Positions 1 to 9,618 of a DNA stretch of 64,000 bases are shown here, one piece after another (the first letter of the stretch is position 1; every line of letters starts with the position of its first letter). The position numbers were made by a program, and so were the translations under genes. The notes under the pieces are model-generated. The model saw nothing but the letters and a program-made list of their open reading frames with translations, was not told where the DNA came from and did not search any database. This DNA is from Vibrio sinus (lineage in GTDB: Bacteria > Pseudomonadota > Gammaproteobacteria > Enterobacterales > Vibrionaceae): NCBI RefSeq assembly GCF_023634645.1, contig NZ_JAMKMR010000019.1, positions 25,352 to 89,351 on the forward strand, in the 5' to 3' direction.

Positions 1-271
1 TATCAGATTGGGTGAAAATATTTCTGTTGAAGTCAAGGAGCTCTAAATAACGTTCGAAGATGCCTTCTGAGAACTGATCATTGAGGTCGAAGTGCTTATA
101 GTGGTTTTGAGTGAATCGCCACATTACCCGTTTACTTGCTGTTTCGTGTTGGGTTTCAGGAGCAAGTACAGGAAGGTCCTTCTTACTGATGTTGGCTTCT
201 AGTGCCTGAACTGGGGTTACTGCTAACCAGAGGCTAGCAGCAATCAGCGTCAATTTTAAACGGGTTTTCAT
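1..271 (-). CDS. prc: Carboxy-terminal processing protease Prc (Tsp), N-terminal part
   Basis: Partial gene: the start codon is at 271 and the reading frame runs off the left edge, so only about 90 residues are visible. They comprise a signal peptide (start MKTRLKLTLIAASLW, ending near VQALEA) and the start of the mature N-terminal region. Prc is a periplasmic PDZ-serine protease that degrades tagged or misfolded proteins and trims penicillin-binding protein 3; the PDZ and Ser/Lys catalytic parts lie outside the window. It follows proQ with a 17-bp gap, the usual proQ-prc order in enterics and vibrios. The Shine-Dalgarno AGGAG (284-288) abuts the proQ stop and is followed by CTCCT, so it could pair with itself. 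Confidence 0.88.
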   Translation of the reverse strand, partial: MKTRLKLTLIAASLWLAVTPVQALEANISKKDLPVLAPETQHETASKRVMWRFTQNHYKHFDLNDQFSEGIFERYLELLDFNRNIFTQSD

Positions 272-288
272 GCGTAGGAGTATCTCCT

Positions 289-906
289 TTAGGCGCGCAA
301 GTGCTCCGCTTTAACGACCATTTGTAAGCCGTTTACAAGTTGAACACGTACATCTTCCTTATTGATTTCAACAATGGTTGCAGCCATATTCCCTTTGCCC
401 ATGTTCACATTCACTTGTTTGCCGACAATCATTTCATCTGCATTCAAAGCTCTTGTTTTAACTGGTTTTTTAGCGTCTTTATGAGCTTTCGACGTTGTGC
501 GACGAGGTTGAGTCTTTCTCACCTTTTTCGCTTTTTCTTCTTTTGTTTTTTGAGCTTGTTCCTTCCGTTTCGCTTGAACTCTAGCTTTGCTCTCCGCGAG
601 TGTGGTTTTCGCATGCTCAACATGCTCTTCTTCTAACTCTCCACATGTGTTTCCATCTAAGTCAACACGAGTAGCACCTGGCTTTACGCCATGTAGATAG
701 CGCCAAGAAGACGTATATTGCCTTAAAGCCGCTCTAAGTTGAGTTTTGCTGACCTTAGGGTCTTCACTTAATCTCTCGGCAAGATCTTGAAAAATGCCAA
801 TTTTCAAAGGTTTTGCTTCACCTTCTAAAGTAAAGCACTTAGGGAAACATTCAGCAATATAAGCAATGACTTCTTTGCTGTTCTTCAACTTTTCAGTGTT
901 TTCCAT
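289..906 (-). CDS. proQ: RNA chaperone ProQ
   Basis: Complete 205-aa protein. Residues 1 to about 120 form the FinO/ProQ RNA-binding domain, with the family stretch AYIAECFPKCF near the N-terminus and TQLRAALRQYTSSWRYL in the middle. A Lys/Arg-rich linker covers about 105-155, and a Tudor-like C-terminal domain follows. ProQ binds structured small RNAs and mRNA 3' ends in the cytoplasm and affects osmotic and motility genes in enterics. It is directly upstream of prc and is probably co-transcribed with it. Length and domain order match the family, so the call is firm. Confidence 0.95.
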   Translation of the reverse strand: MENTEKLKNSKEVIAYIAECFPKCFTLEGEAKPLKIGIFQDLAERLSEDPKVSKTQLRAALRQYTSSWRYLHGVKPGATRVDLDGNTCGELEEEHVEHAKTTLAESKARVQAKRKEQAQKTKEEKAKKVRKTQPRRTTSKAHKDAKKPVKTRALNADEMIVGKQVNVNMGKGNMAATIVEINKEDVRVQLVNGLQMVVKAEHLRA

Positions 907-1006
907 GAGGATTCCTGGTTAATGCGGTCTTCCGCAAGCATGTAGATAAAGATTTGAAGTATTATAGTGACCTGCAAATGAAAAACCACACTCAAAGATT
1001 AAAATC

Positions 1007-1477
1007 TCATTTATTAGAGCGCGAATTAAGCACCTTTTCGACTTCACGGACTAAAAATACCAACCCTTCTTCATCTATCTGGCTAAATCTTGATATTTCT
1101 GGGCTATCAATATCAAGCACGCCCACAAGTTCACCGTCAACGGAAAACGGAATAACAATTTCAGAATTGCTCGCTGCATCACAAGCAATATGACCTTCAA
1201 ATTGATGAACATCGTCAATCCTTTGAACCGTATTGGTCGCAATTGACGTGCCACATACCCCTCTGCCGACAGGAATACGAACACAAGCAGGTTTTCCTTG
1301 AAAGGGTCCTAACACTAACTGATCCTGTTTTAATAAGTAGAACCCAACCCAATTAATTCTATCTAGCTCCATATTTAAAAGTGCGCTTAGATTAGAGAGG
1401 TTTGCAATCAGGTCAGTTTCACCTTCCAAAAGTGCAACAGCTTGTTTCGTTAGACGATGATAGTGTTCGATGTTCAT
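1007..1477 (-). CDS. msrC: Free methionine-(R)-sulfoxide reductase (GAF domain)
   Basis: About 156 aa and essentially one GAF domain. It reduces free L-methionine-(R)-sulfoxide in the cytoplasm. The three redox cysteines of this family are visible at residues 65 (PACVR), 75 (GVCG) and 99 (IACD); their spacing of 10 and 24 residues equals that of the E. coli enzyme (84, 94, 118). I chose the ATG at 1477 over the longer frame starting at 1546 because GGAAG sits 6 bp upstream and the extra 23 residues resemble nothing in the family. It is divergent from letA across about 95 bp. The E. coli homologue was formerly called yebR. Confidence 0.92.
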   Translation of the reverse strand: MNIEHYHRLTKQAVALLEGETDLIANLSNLSALLNMELDRINWVGFYLLKQDQLVLGPFQGKPACVRIPVGRGVCGTSIATNTVQRIDDVHQFEGHIACDAASNSEIVIPFSVDGELVGVLDIDSPEISRFSQIDEEGLVFLVREVEKVLNSRSNK

Positions 1478-1571
1478 TGTTACTTCCAAATTATTGATAA
1501 CACCTCGATGTATATCACATCTCAAAATCAGTTCGCAATGAAACATTGCTGTTATACTTCAAGCTATCAAT

Positions 1572-2903
1572 ATGGTAACCGTTTCAACGCTACGGATTAG
1601 CGTGTTAAGGATGGTTGACGAGGCCTCATTAGAAATGATTAGGGAACAATCAAGCGGCAAGTTACATCAGGTAGTGCAATGTCAAAGTTGCCAGTGGCCA
1701 ATGGCGCGCGTGCCATTGCAGAAAAACCAAAAAGCACATTGCCCAAGATGTGACAAAGTTGTCTACCAGGCAAAGCAAGTTAGCCTCTCTGGTAATTTGG
1801 CCCTTGCTGTCACCTGCATATTGTTACTGGTACCCGCCCACTTTTATAACTTTATTGAAATTAACCTATTTGGTGTCTCTTTCTCTGGCAGCCTATTCTC
1901 AGGTGTAATGGCACTGGCGCATGAAGGGTATATATTTCTTGCTCTATTGGTCATGTTTTGTAGCTCCATTGCCCCCTTCACCTTGTTTACTGTGGTTATC
2001 CTAGCGCATGTCGCGTTGAAATACCGACTGTTGCATGTGTTAGATAGATGTTTGAAGCTGATGCGCCAAATTAGACATTGGGTCATGATTGACGTCTTTT
2101 TGGTCAGTATCGCGATATCTTGTTTTAAGCTACAAGACTATGCCGATATTTCTTTAGATACTGGCCTGTTTTCTCTGATTCTTCTGCAAATTTTAGCTGT
2201 ACTTTTATTATCTAGAATAAACATCGAACAGTATTGGAATGCTTGGCAATGTGTGTCGACTACACCGGTTGACTGCGATTCTTTTTGCCCAGAACGTTAT
2301 ATACAGTGCGGGAGTTGTTATTTAACCCAAGATTCAACACATACACGGTGTATAAGATGCACCAACAAAATGTCGCCATTCAAGCCTCATTCATTACAAC
2401 GCTCCTGGGCATATTTGATTACCGCGACGGCTGCTTTGCTTCCTGCCAATCTTATCCCTATCTCGATTTTGATGACCAATGGCAAACAAATCAAAGACAC
2501 GATATTTTCCGGAGTCCTGTCTCTGGTTCAGCACGATTTACTCTTTATCGCCGTCATCATATTCATTGCGAGTATTCTTGTCCCTATTATTAAAATTGTC
2601 GGTATTGGCTATGTGCTGATTTCCATTTCCTATGGTAAAGCTTTATATCAGAAGCAGTGCATGAAGATATACGCCATTTTAAAATGGATAGGAAAATGGT
2701 CCATGGTGGACCTTTTCGTCATTTCTATTATGCTGACGTTAGTAGATAGAGGTCAGGTGTTGAACTTTACACCAGGTTTAGGTGCGGTCGCTTTTGGTGT
2801 TGTGATTGTTTGCACTATGCTATCCGCGGAAAGTTTAGATGCACGATTGATATGGAAATTAAACCGTCGTATTCACCAACAAACGGACTTCTTGCATGAG
2901 TAG
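1572..2903 (+). CDS. letA: LetA (PqiA family) inner-membrane partner of LetB
   Basis: 443-aa integral membrane protein with two tandem PqiA domains. Each begins with a zinc-ribbon-like four-cysteine motif: C37/C40 with C57/C60, and a second set at about 248-267 (CGSC...CIRC). Each is followed by four hydrophobic segments. In E. coli, LetA (YebS) works with the MCE tunnel protein LetB in lipid movement across the periplasm. The last 8 bp overlap letB, indicating translational coupling. The start is uncertain: the ATG at 1572 has a poor ribosome site and lies close to a TATACT box (1553-1558), and an in-frame ATG at 1611 would still leave the first cysteine motif intact. Confidence 0.9.
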   Translation: MVTVSTLRISVLRMVDEASLEMIREQSSGKLHQVVQCQSCQWPMARVPLQKNQKAHCPRCDKVVYQAKQVSLSGNLALAVTCILLLVPAHFYNFIEINLFGVSFSGSLFSGVMALAHEGYIFLALLVMFCSSIAPFTLFTVVILAHVALKYRLLHVLDRCLKLMRQIRHWVMIDVFLVSIAISCFKLQDYADISLDTGLFSLILLQILAVLLLSRINIEQYWNAWQCVSTTPVDCDSFCPERYIQCGSCYLTQDSTHTRCIRCTNKMSPFKPHSLQRSWAYLITATAALLPANLIPISILMTNGKQIKDTIFSGVLSLVQHDLLFIAVIIFIASILVPIIKIVGIGYVLISISYGKALYQKQCMKIYAILKWIGKWSMVDLFVISIMLTLVDRGQVLNFTPGLGAVAFGVVIVCTMLSAESLDARLIWKLNRRIHQQTDFLHE

Positions 2904-5511
2904 TGAATCCAACCCCGTTATTAAGAACAGCAATAGAATTTCCCCACTGTGGATATTGCCGATCGTCACCATTATTTTAGTTGGCTGGCTTTTATCTAAG
3001 TCTATTCGAGACTCAGGCACCACGATACAAATACAATTTTCTGATGCACAAGGGCTTATCGCAGGAAGAACCACCATTCGCTATCACGGCTTGGAAGTCG
3101 GCATTGTGCGGGACATCGTGCTGTCTAAGGATTTAAAAAGTATTTATGTCGAAGCCGACGTTTACCCAGAAGCGGAAACTTTGCTGAAAAAGAACACACG
3201 GTTTTGGTTGGTAAAACCGACCGCGAATTTGTCTGGGGTGACAGGCTTAGATGCGCTAGTTTCAGGAAACTATATCGCTGTCCAACCCAGTTCGGCTGAA
3301 TCTGAGCCTGAAACGAAGTTTCGCGCTTTAGACATTGCACCAACGGACATTCTTACTCGAGGTGGACTGAATATAAAGTTAAACGCAAAAGACTTAGGTG
3401 GGATCTCAATTGGGTCGCAAATTCTCTACCGCCGCATTCCGATAGGCGAAGTCTACAGTTATCAATTGGGCAAACAACATGAAGATGTATTAATCCGCGC
3501 CTCTATTAAACCAGAATATCAGCACGTCATCACCACAGACAGTCGATTTTGGAATGTCAGTGGTATTGGTGCATCGGTAGGGTTTAATGGCGTAGACATC
3601 CACTTAACCAGCATGAGTGCTCTGCTTGCTGGCGCTATTGCTGTCGACTCTCCTGATGAGGGAAGCCCAGTGGCCAATGGCCAAGAATTTAAGTTATACC
3701 CCGATATCGAAACCGCAGGTCGCGGTATCCCTATATCCATCTCTTTACCCGAGAACAATAAAATCAGTACATCGGGTGCTCCTATTATGTATCGAGGCCT
3801 TCAAATAGGACAAATTACCACGCTACAACTCGACAATAAAAAGCAACACATTGTCGCCCACGCAGCAATAGAGCCCGCCTTCAGTGACATGTTGAATAAC
3901 AACACGCACTTCATCTTAGAAGAACCTAGACTATCTTTGTATTCTCTCGATAATTTGACCAACTTAGTGAAGGGCAACTTTCTCACCATTGTCCCTGGCA
4001 AAGGCACGCCTAGCCGCGATTTTATCGCCTATCGACACAACAATGTCGATATGCAAAAAAATGACGCCGTCATAGTGCACCTAACTTCTGAGGACGCACA
4101 TGGGCTTGATAAGGGAGCGAGTATTCTGTTTAAAGGGTTGCCGGTTGGTAGCGTTGCCAATATCAAATTAGTCAAAGACAAGGTTAAGCTTGATCTATTG
4201 ATCAATAAGAAATACGCACATTTGATAAAGTCTAAAAGTCGCTTTTTTATTTCCAATGGCATTCATATTGATATGACTGAATCTGGTGTCGCTATTTCCG
4301 CTCCACCTCTAAAGCGCCTTATTGGACGCAGTATCAGTTTTACCAGCGAAGGCAGTAACAAACGGCCTGCCAGCTATCCGCTTTATGCTAGCAAGCAATT
4401 GGCCATCATTGCTAAAGAAGAAAACGAAGGTGCTCGATATCTAAATTTAGTGACCGACGAGCTGCCCTCTCTTTCAGTGGGAAGCCCCATTTTATATCGT
4501 AATCTTCCCGTTGGGAAAGTCGTCAACTTTACTCTGTCTAAATCTGGTGTGGTGATTCGTATCAAAATCAATCACAAGTATCGCCATTTAATTACCAATG
4601 ACACCGTGTTTTGGAATCAATCAGGTATTGATGTAGAAGCCACACTCGAACAAATTAGTGTTAACGCAGGTCCACTTAAAAGCCTACTGCTCGGTGGCAT
4701 CGCCTTTGAGCAGATCAAAGATATAGATAACAAAACGGGCACAGATTGGAAGCTTTACAAAGGGTTTAAACAAATTCAGCAGTCAGGTACACCTATTACG
4801 CTGACTACCCAGTCTCCAGTAAAACTAAAACCTGGAGCCAACGTTAAATACCAAGGCACAATCATTGGTAAAGTGACTGACGTCAGACCCAATTTCAAAA
4901 ATAATACCACCACGGTAACCGTTACTATCTACTCAAGGTACTTCCCACATATTGCTAAAAAAAGCAGTTACTTTTGGCTCGCAAAGACCAAAATCAGCCC
5001 ATCAGGCATAGAAAATATTGAAAACATTTTAGGCACCGACATTTATGTCACCCCCGGCGAAGGTGAAAAGCAGGACTACTTTGTTTTGCATTCGCTCCCC
5101 AGGCTGAATCAAGGCATCACCTTTCGCTTACAAAGCGACCAAAAAGGCTCGATTAAAGCAGGGACACCGGTTCTCTATCGAGATCTGGAAGTTGGCACTG
5201 TGACGAACGTTGAACTTGGCGATCTATCAGACAGAATTATCACCACCATTTCAATTGACAAAAACTACGCATATTTAGTGAGGAAAAACAGCGTGTTTTG
5301 GAATGTGTCTGGTGTTGATGTTTCCATTGGTCTAACCGGCGCTAACTTAAAAGCCGGCACAGTAGACAGCCTAATACGTGGGGGGATCGCTTTTTCAACT
5401 CCTGATAATTCGGAATTACAGCCACCAGCTAGGCAGGATCAAACGTTTTATCTTAATCCTGCCGTTGAACAATCATGGAAAAATTGGCGATTGCCGATTC
5501 CTAAATCGTAA
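2896..5511 (+). CDS. letB: LetB, seven-MCE-domain periplasmic lipid tunnel
   Basis: 871 aa, close to the 877 aa of E. coli LetB (YebT). One N-terminal membrane anchor (about residues 15-33) is followed by seven MCE repeats spaced 115-125 residues apart. Each carries a version of the signature G-x-x-I-x-Y-R-x-L-x-V-G-x-V; examples are TTIRYHGLEVGIV, QILYRRIPIGEV, PIMYRGLQIGQI, SILFKGLPVGSV, PILYRNLPVGKV, NVKYQGTIIGKV and PVLYRDLEVGTV. LetB hexamers stack these rings into a hydrophobic channel between inner and outer membrane. It overlaps letA by 8 bp. Confidence 0.94.
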   Translation: MSSESNPVIKNSNRISPLWILPIVTIILVGWLLSKSIRDSGTTIQIQFSDAQGLIAGRTTIRYHGLEVGIVRDIVLSKDLKSIYVEADVYPEAETLLKKNTRFWLVKPTANLSGVTGLDALVSGNYIAVQPSSAESEPETKFRALDIAPTDILTRGGLNIKLNAKDLGGISIGSQILYRRIPIGEVYSYQLGKQHEDVLIRASIKPEYQHVITTDSRFWNVSGIGASVGFNGVDIHLTSMSALLAGAIAVDSPDEGSPVANGQEFKLYPDIETAGRGIPISISLPENNKISTSGAPIMYRGLQIGQITTLQLDNKKQHIVAHAAIEPAFSDMLNNNTHFILEEPRLSLYSLDNLTNLVKGNFLTIVPGKGTPSRDFIAYRHNNVDMQKNDAVIVHLTSEDAHGLDKGASILFKGLPVGSVANIKLVKDKVKLDLLINKKYAHLIKSKSRFFISNGIHIDMTESGVAISAPPLKRLIGRSISFTSEGSNKRPASYPLYASKQLAIIAKEENEGARYLNLVTDELPSLSVGSPILYRNLPVGKVVNFTLSKSGVVIRIKINHKYRHLITNDTVFWNQSGIDVEATLEQISVNAGPLKSLLLGGIAFEQIKDIDNKTGTDWKLYKGFKQIQQSGTPITLTTQSPVKLKPGANVKYQGTIIGKVTDVRPNFKNNTTTVTVTIYSRYFPHIAKKSSYFWLAKTKISPSGIENIENILGTDIYVTPGEGEKQDYFVLHSLPRLNQGITFRLQSDQKGSIKAGTPVLYRDLEVGTVTNVELGDLSDRIITTISIDKNYAYLVRKNSVFWNVSGVDVSIGLTGANLKAGTVDSLIRGGIAFSTPDNSELQPPARQDQTFYLNPAVEQSWKNWRLPIPKS

Positions 5512-5603
5512 CACGATGACTGACAGTCAACTGAAGTGGACACTCGCATCTTCCGAATGCTTGAGTATAATGTGCGCCACCCCAAATCGAGTGAGTATTA
5601 ACA

Positions 5604-7028
5604 TTGCAGCAAGACGTGTATCTACCCAGTGAATTTTTGTCTCATATCTCTTCTATTCTTCCCGAAGGCGAATCACTTGAAGAGTTTACTGCAGCGTGCC
5701 AGCGGCCTCTTAGAAAAAGTATCCGTGTTAACACCTTAAAGATTTCCGTTACCTCGTTTAAACAGCGCGCTGAACGTAAAGGTTGGCAGCTAGACCCTAT
5801 TCCTTGGTGCGACACTGGATTTTGGGTTGACATAGATGAATCCACCACACCTCTAGGTAACACAGCCGAGCATATGGCAGGGCTGTTTTACATTCAAGAA
5901 GCCAGTTCGATGATGCCTGTTTCTGCTCTCTTTCATCAAGAGGACGAAAAGTTTGAGACAGTGTTGGACATGGCCTCTGCACCCGGTTCAAAAACCACTC
6001 AAATTGCTGCCAACATGAAACACTCTGGCGTTGTCGTGGCAAATGAGCTGTCTTCCAGCCGCGTCAAAGTCCTTCACGCGAGCATTCAAAGGTGTGGTGT
6101 CCGTAACTGTGCACTCACCAATTTTGATGGCACGGTGTTTGGCAGCTGGCTTCCCGAACAATTTGATGCCGTGCTACTGGACGCTCCGTGCTCAGGTGAA
6201 GGCACAATCCGGAAAGACCCAGACGCACTAAAAAACTGGAGCTTAGAAAGCAGCAAAAAGATTGTTGAGGTGCAAAAACAACTCATTGAAAGCGCCTTTT
6301 ATACACTTAAAACGGGCGGGACATTGGTTTATTCAACATGTGCGTTAAGCCAAGAAGAAAACCAACAAGTCTGCGCGCACGTGTTAGACACGTTTAACGG
6401 CGCTATCGAGGTAGAACCTTTAACTGAATTCTTTTCGGATGTAGACAAATCGATTACATCTGAAGGTTATGTACACATCTTTCCTCAGACATATGATTGT
6501 GAAGGTTTTTTTGTTGCCAGATTTAAAAAGACATCATCGATTTCACCACCCGATGTTAAAAAGAAACTGGGCAAGTTTCCTTTTGAAAAAGCCAGCCGTA
6601 AACTCACTGAACAATTATCTGGACTATTAGAAAAAGAGCTCAATGTGCGTTTACCTAACCAGTATTCAATTTGGACACGCGATAAAGATGTGTGGCTATT
6701 TCCCGAATCCTTAGAACCGTTGTTAGGTGAATTGCGCTTTTCTAGAATGGGAATAAAAATCGCAGAGTCACATAAAAGTGGCTTTAAATGGCAACACCAA
6801 ATTGCGACCGCGCTTGCGACAGGTCAAGAGGCGCGCTGTGTCGATATTAACCAGGATCAAGCGAGGGAATGGTATATGGGCCGTGATGTACGCCCTGACG
6901 TTCCATCCGATAAAGGCTCTGTTTTAGTACGCTACGACGGATTCATCATCGGACTAGGAAAGTGGGTAGGCAGTCGAATTAAAAATGGTTTACCGAGAGA
7001 GTTAGTGAGAGATAAAAACCTGTTTTAG
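5604..7028 (+). CDS. rsmF: 16S rRNA m5C1407 methyltransferase RsmF
   Basis: 474 aa. The N-terminal SAM-dependent methyltransferase domain carries DMASAPGSKT (SAM binding), LLDAPCSGEG and the YSTCALS catalytic-cysteine motif typical of RNA m5C methyltransferases. A C-terminal PUA-like region characteristic of RsmF/YebU follows. It methylates C1407 of 16S rRNA in the 30S subunit. The first usable codon is a TTG at 5604, giving MQQDVYLPSEF, which aligns with the E. coli start region; no ATG is available in frame before the conserved part. It lies 92 bp after letB in the same direction, and a rho-independent terminator follows. Confidence 0.93.
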   Translation: MQQDVYLPSEFLSHISSILPEGESLEEFTAACQRPLRKSIRVNTLKISVTSFKQRAERKGWQLDPIPWCDTGFWVDIDESTTPLGNTAEHMAGLFYIQEASSMMPVSALFHQEDEKFETVLDMASAPGSKTTQIAANMKHSGVVVANELSSSRVKVLHASIQRCGVRNCALTNFDGTVFGSWLPEQFDAVLLDAPCSGEGTIRKDPDALKNWSLESSKKIVEVQKQLIESAFYTLKTGGTLVYSTCALSQEENQQVCAHVLDTFNGAIEVEPLTEFFSDVDKSITSEGYVHIFPQTYDCEGFFVARFKKTSSISPPDVKKKLGKFPFEKASRKLTEQLSGLLEKELNVRLPNQYSIWTRDKDVWLFPESLEPLLGELRFSRMGIKIAESHKSGFKWQHQIATALATGQEARCVDINQDQAREWYMGRDVRPDVPSDKGSVLVRYDGFIIGLGKWVGSRIKNGLPRELVRDKNLF

Positions 7029-7056
7029 CTCCCGTACAATCATCCTTAATACCAAC

Positions 7057-7081
7057 AGGTCGCCCCACGGCGATCTTTTTT
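7057..7081 (+). terminator. Rho-independent terminator of rsmF
   Basis: The stem AGGTCGCC/GGCGATCT (one G-T pair) with loop CCAC is followed by six T. It sits 28 bp after the rsmF stop. Confidence 0.8.
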
Positions 7082-7311
7082 GTACGTGACTTTTGCACAT
7101 AACTTAGGAATACTAATATAGATGCATTAAATTAAACGCCAAAGATAAATATAATACTTCCCTATGATAAGAATTTAATTGTATATCTATTTCAGGAAAG
7201 ATTTAAATATTGAAGTGGGATTTTTATTTATTCTTATCATAGTTTTAAATATTCCAATGTTTTTTACCGAATTCTATTTATAGTGATGTCAATTACTGAG
7301 GTAAATATGAC

Positions 7312-8727
7312 ATGACTAACCATATGATATTCTATTTTTGTGGCACCGGGCGGGTCGTCACAAACCAAGCGGGCCAACCTAAACGGTCCGGTAAGCCTGA
7401 TACCTGCTCAGGCTTTCTTGAAGCAGAACTTAGTATACTGCGTCGAAAACACTCCCTTCTAGGAGAATTTCACGCATTCAATGGCTGCGACATAGGTAGA
7501 TGGAATAACCCGTTTGGAGCTACAGCCCATGGAACAGGCGCTCGAGCGAAAGAAGCGCTAAAAATCATCGAAGCCTATTTTAAGCAGTCAAACCCAACCA
7601 TTCCTCTTAAAATTAACGCTATTGGCCATTCGAGGGGATGTATATCAGCATTAAAACTGGTTGAATATATTGGTAAGGCAAAAAATAATCTTGCGAGTAA
7701 AGTCTCTGTCGTTTTAGATTTAAAAGACACCGTGCCTGGAGACATGAATAGCACCAACAGCATTGGTAGCTCAGTTGCAAAACGCTTAGCTGATATGTCT
7801 AAATATCGTTTCGTTCGCCTCGCACACCTAACCTACGCTGACCAAAATGGTAGGAATGATGTTAATTCATTTGGTTTTCAACCACTGATGCCGAAATTTA
7901 GTGCTTTCACGCGTGTGGAAGTCGATTCAATTATAGGCAATCACGGTGCCTTTGCTGAAGTGTATAAAGAATATCCTGGTGCGTATCATCTCGTAAATGC
8001 GAACTCGATGGAACTCATCTTAGATCACGCAGACATTGAAGATGAAGCCGCTTATAAAACGATAAGGAAAATGCAGCTTACCTCATACAAGCTGATGCTG
8101 GACAAAAAGATTCGAAATAGGCTATCGAACGTAACCGACCGCAAACTTCATTACGATGGCAAAATCAGTTCTACTGGTTACAAGAACCCAGCCAGCTTAA
8201 ATACTAGGCACAGAAAGCTTCAATTAGCCGAAGATATCGTGTTAGCAAATGACTTAGTCGCACTCGAAGTATTTGCTCCTAGGAAGTATTCAGATTTTGA
8301 TGCATTGGCTTTACTTTCCGACAGCGGCCGGTGGGTTGAAGAAATTTTCGATCTCTCACACTCTATTTCGACACGGACTATGTGTCTGACTTTGCAACAA
8401 GTTTTTAGAGATTCTAGTTATTATCCAAAACTAGGTGAGTCTCAGGATACGTTGGACGCTGAAATGGTTCGCAATATTCTCGCAGCCAAAATAAGAGAAC
8501 ACCTGAGAGATCCTCGCTTGACGAGTAAAGACTTAAAAACCTACTTAGCATATATTGAGAGCGGACGGAGAAAAATGTCTATCAACCGTAATCAATTTGT
8601 TTATGAAGCGGGCGGAAGGGATAAAGTGTTTGAACGTAGTAAGACAAGGCACGAAGAATTTGAGCGCGACCTAAAACACTATCGCAAACACCGTTCAAGA
8701 CGTGAGGCCATTGTCTCTGATCATTAG
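7312..8727 (+). CDS. Orphan alpha/beta hydrolase resembling DUF2235/Tle1-type lipases
   Basis: 471 aa, no signal peptide. I do not recognise an exact family, but the order of elements matches DUF2235-like hydrolases. There is an N-terminal IFYFCGTGR (compare FxDGTGN), a nucleophile elbow GHSRGC at 105-110 (Ser107), LDLKDTVPGD as a probable acid-residue strand, and GNHGAFAEVY as a probable histidine loop. The C-terminal 200 residues are charged and of unknown function. DUF2235 proteins include phospholipase effectors of type VI secretion, and a complete T6SS lies 21 kb away, but no VgrG, adaptor or immunity gene adjoins this one. The start at 7312 has GAGG 10 bp upstream; the flanking 230 bp are strikingly A/T-rich, compatible with acquisition. 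Confidence 0.55.
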   Translation: MTNHMIFYFCGTGRVVTNQAGQPKRSGKPDTCSGFLEAELSILRRKHSLLGEFHAFNGCDIGRWNNPFGATAHGTGARAKEALKIIEAYFKQSNPTIPLKINAIGHSRGCISALKLVEYIGKAKNNLASKVSVVLDLKDTVPGDMNSTNSIGSSVAKRLADMSKYRFVRLAHLTYADQNGRNDVNSFGFQPLMPKFSAFTRVEVDSIIGNHGAFAEVYKEYPGAYHLVNANSMELILDHADIEDEAAYKTIRKMQLTSYKLMLDKKIRNRLSNVTDRKLHYDGKISSTGYKNPASLNTRHRKLQLAEDIVLANDLVALEVFAPRKYSDFDALALLSDSGRWVEEIFDLSHSISTRTMCLTLQQVFRDSSYYPKLGESQDTLDAEMVRNILAAKIREHLRDPRLTSKDLKTYLAYIESGRRKMSINRNQFVYEAGGRDKVFERSKTRHEEFERDLKHYRKHRSRREAIVSDH

Positions 8728-8740
8728 AAGTTAATTTGCT

Positions 8741-8773
8741 GGCATGCAGCTTTCACCTTGAAGTCTGCATGCC
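8741..8773. terminator. Hairpin between convergent genes, probable bidirectional terminator
   Basis: Perfect 9-bp arms GGCATGCAG (8741-8749) and CTGCATGCC (8765-8773) lie between the stops of the hydrolase and the cvfB-like gene. The T-tracts on either side are weak. Confidence 0.5.
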
Positions 8774-8784
8774 TAACTTTTACA

Positions 8785-9618
8785 TCAAACTAAACGAATT
8801 CCTTCCTTCTCAATGGTTATCTTGCCTTGCTTGTACAAACCACCAATGGTTTTCTTGAACGTACCTTTACTGGTTCTAAACGCGGAGAAAATAGCATCTG
8901 GTGTTGATTTGTCGTTGAGTGGCAAAAAGCCCCCCTGTTTTTCAAGTTGCTCAATAATTTTGCTACTAAGGTCATCAAGCCTAGCCACACCGAGCTTTTG
9001 CAAGGACAAGTCAATTTTGCCATCTTCGCGAACGGTTTTGATGTAACCTTTTAATCGCTTACCAATAAACAGCTTTCCAAACACATCTGAGGAAAAAATC
9101 ATGCCCCAGTGCTGGCCATTTACAATGGCTTTAAAGCCCAGCTCACTTCGTTCAGCTATGATTAAATCAACCTGTTGATTGTTGGTATAGTTTGCGGGAG
9201 ACTTGTCCAAAATCTTATTAAATTTTGTGGTTCCAACCACTCGGCCTGACGCTTTATCGGTGTACACATAAACCAGCAACTTTTGCCCCTGTTTTAAACG
9301 CCCGCGTTGCTCACTAAATGGCACCAGCAAGTCTTTTTCTTTGATACCCCAGTTCACAAACGCGCCTGTACTATTTACGCCCTGAACTGTCATTAGGCCC
9401 CATTCACCGACTTGAGCAACGGGTTTGTCTGTTGTTGCTGACAGCTGGTTTTCAGAGTCAAAATACAAAAAAACATCTAGGTTATGCCCGACTTCGGTCC
9501 CTTGAGGTACGTACTTATTGGGTAGCAAGGTGGTACCAAACTCATCCGCGTCCAAAAATACGCCAAAATCTGCAAGCGTCACAACTTCTAGATTGTTTAC
9601 TTGTCCAACTCTTATCAT
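8785..9618 (-). CDS. CvfB-type S1 RNA-binding protein
   Basis: 277 aa with the layout of the CvfB/YitL family: two or three S1-like beta-barrels (about residues 1-60, 65-135 and 145-215) and a C-terminal winged-helix domain (about 225-277, containing FSAFRTSKGTFKKTIGGLY). The S1 signature GAFVNWGIKEKDLLVPFSEQ is visible near residue 85. The family binds RNA; in staphylococci it affects virulence gene expression, while its role in vibrios is not established. It is divergent from the next gene across 95 bp and convergent with the hydrolase gene. Confidence 0.85.
   Translation of the reverse strand: MIRVGQVNNLEVVTLADFGVFLDADEFGTTLLPNKYVPQGTEVGHNLDVFLYFDSENQLSATTDKPVAQVGEWGLMTVQGVNSTGAFVNWGIKEKDLLVPFSEQRGRLKQGQKLLVYVYTDKASGRVVGTTKFNKILDKSPANYTNNQQVDLIIAERSELGFKAIVNGQHWGMIFSSDVFGKLFIGKRLKGYIKTVREDGKIDLSLQKLGVARLDDLSSKIIEQLEKQGGFLPLNDKSTPDAIFSAFRTSKGTFKKTIGGLYKQGKITIEKEGIRLV

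Noticed and set aside
5378..5632. 84-codon frame across the letB end and rsmF start
   Set aside because: Lies mostly inside letB in another frame and has no start signal; rsmF is explained by the TTG at 5604.
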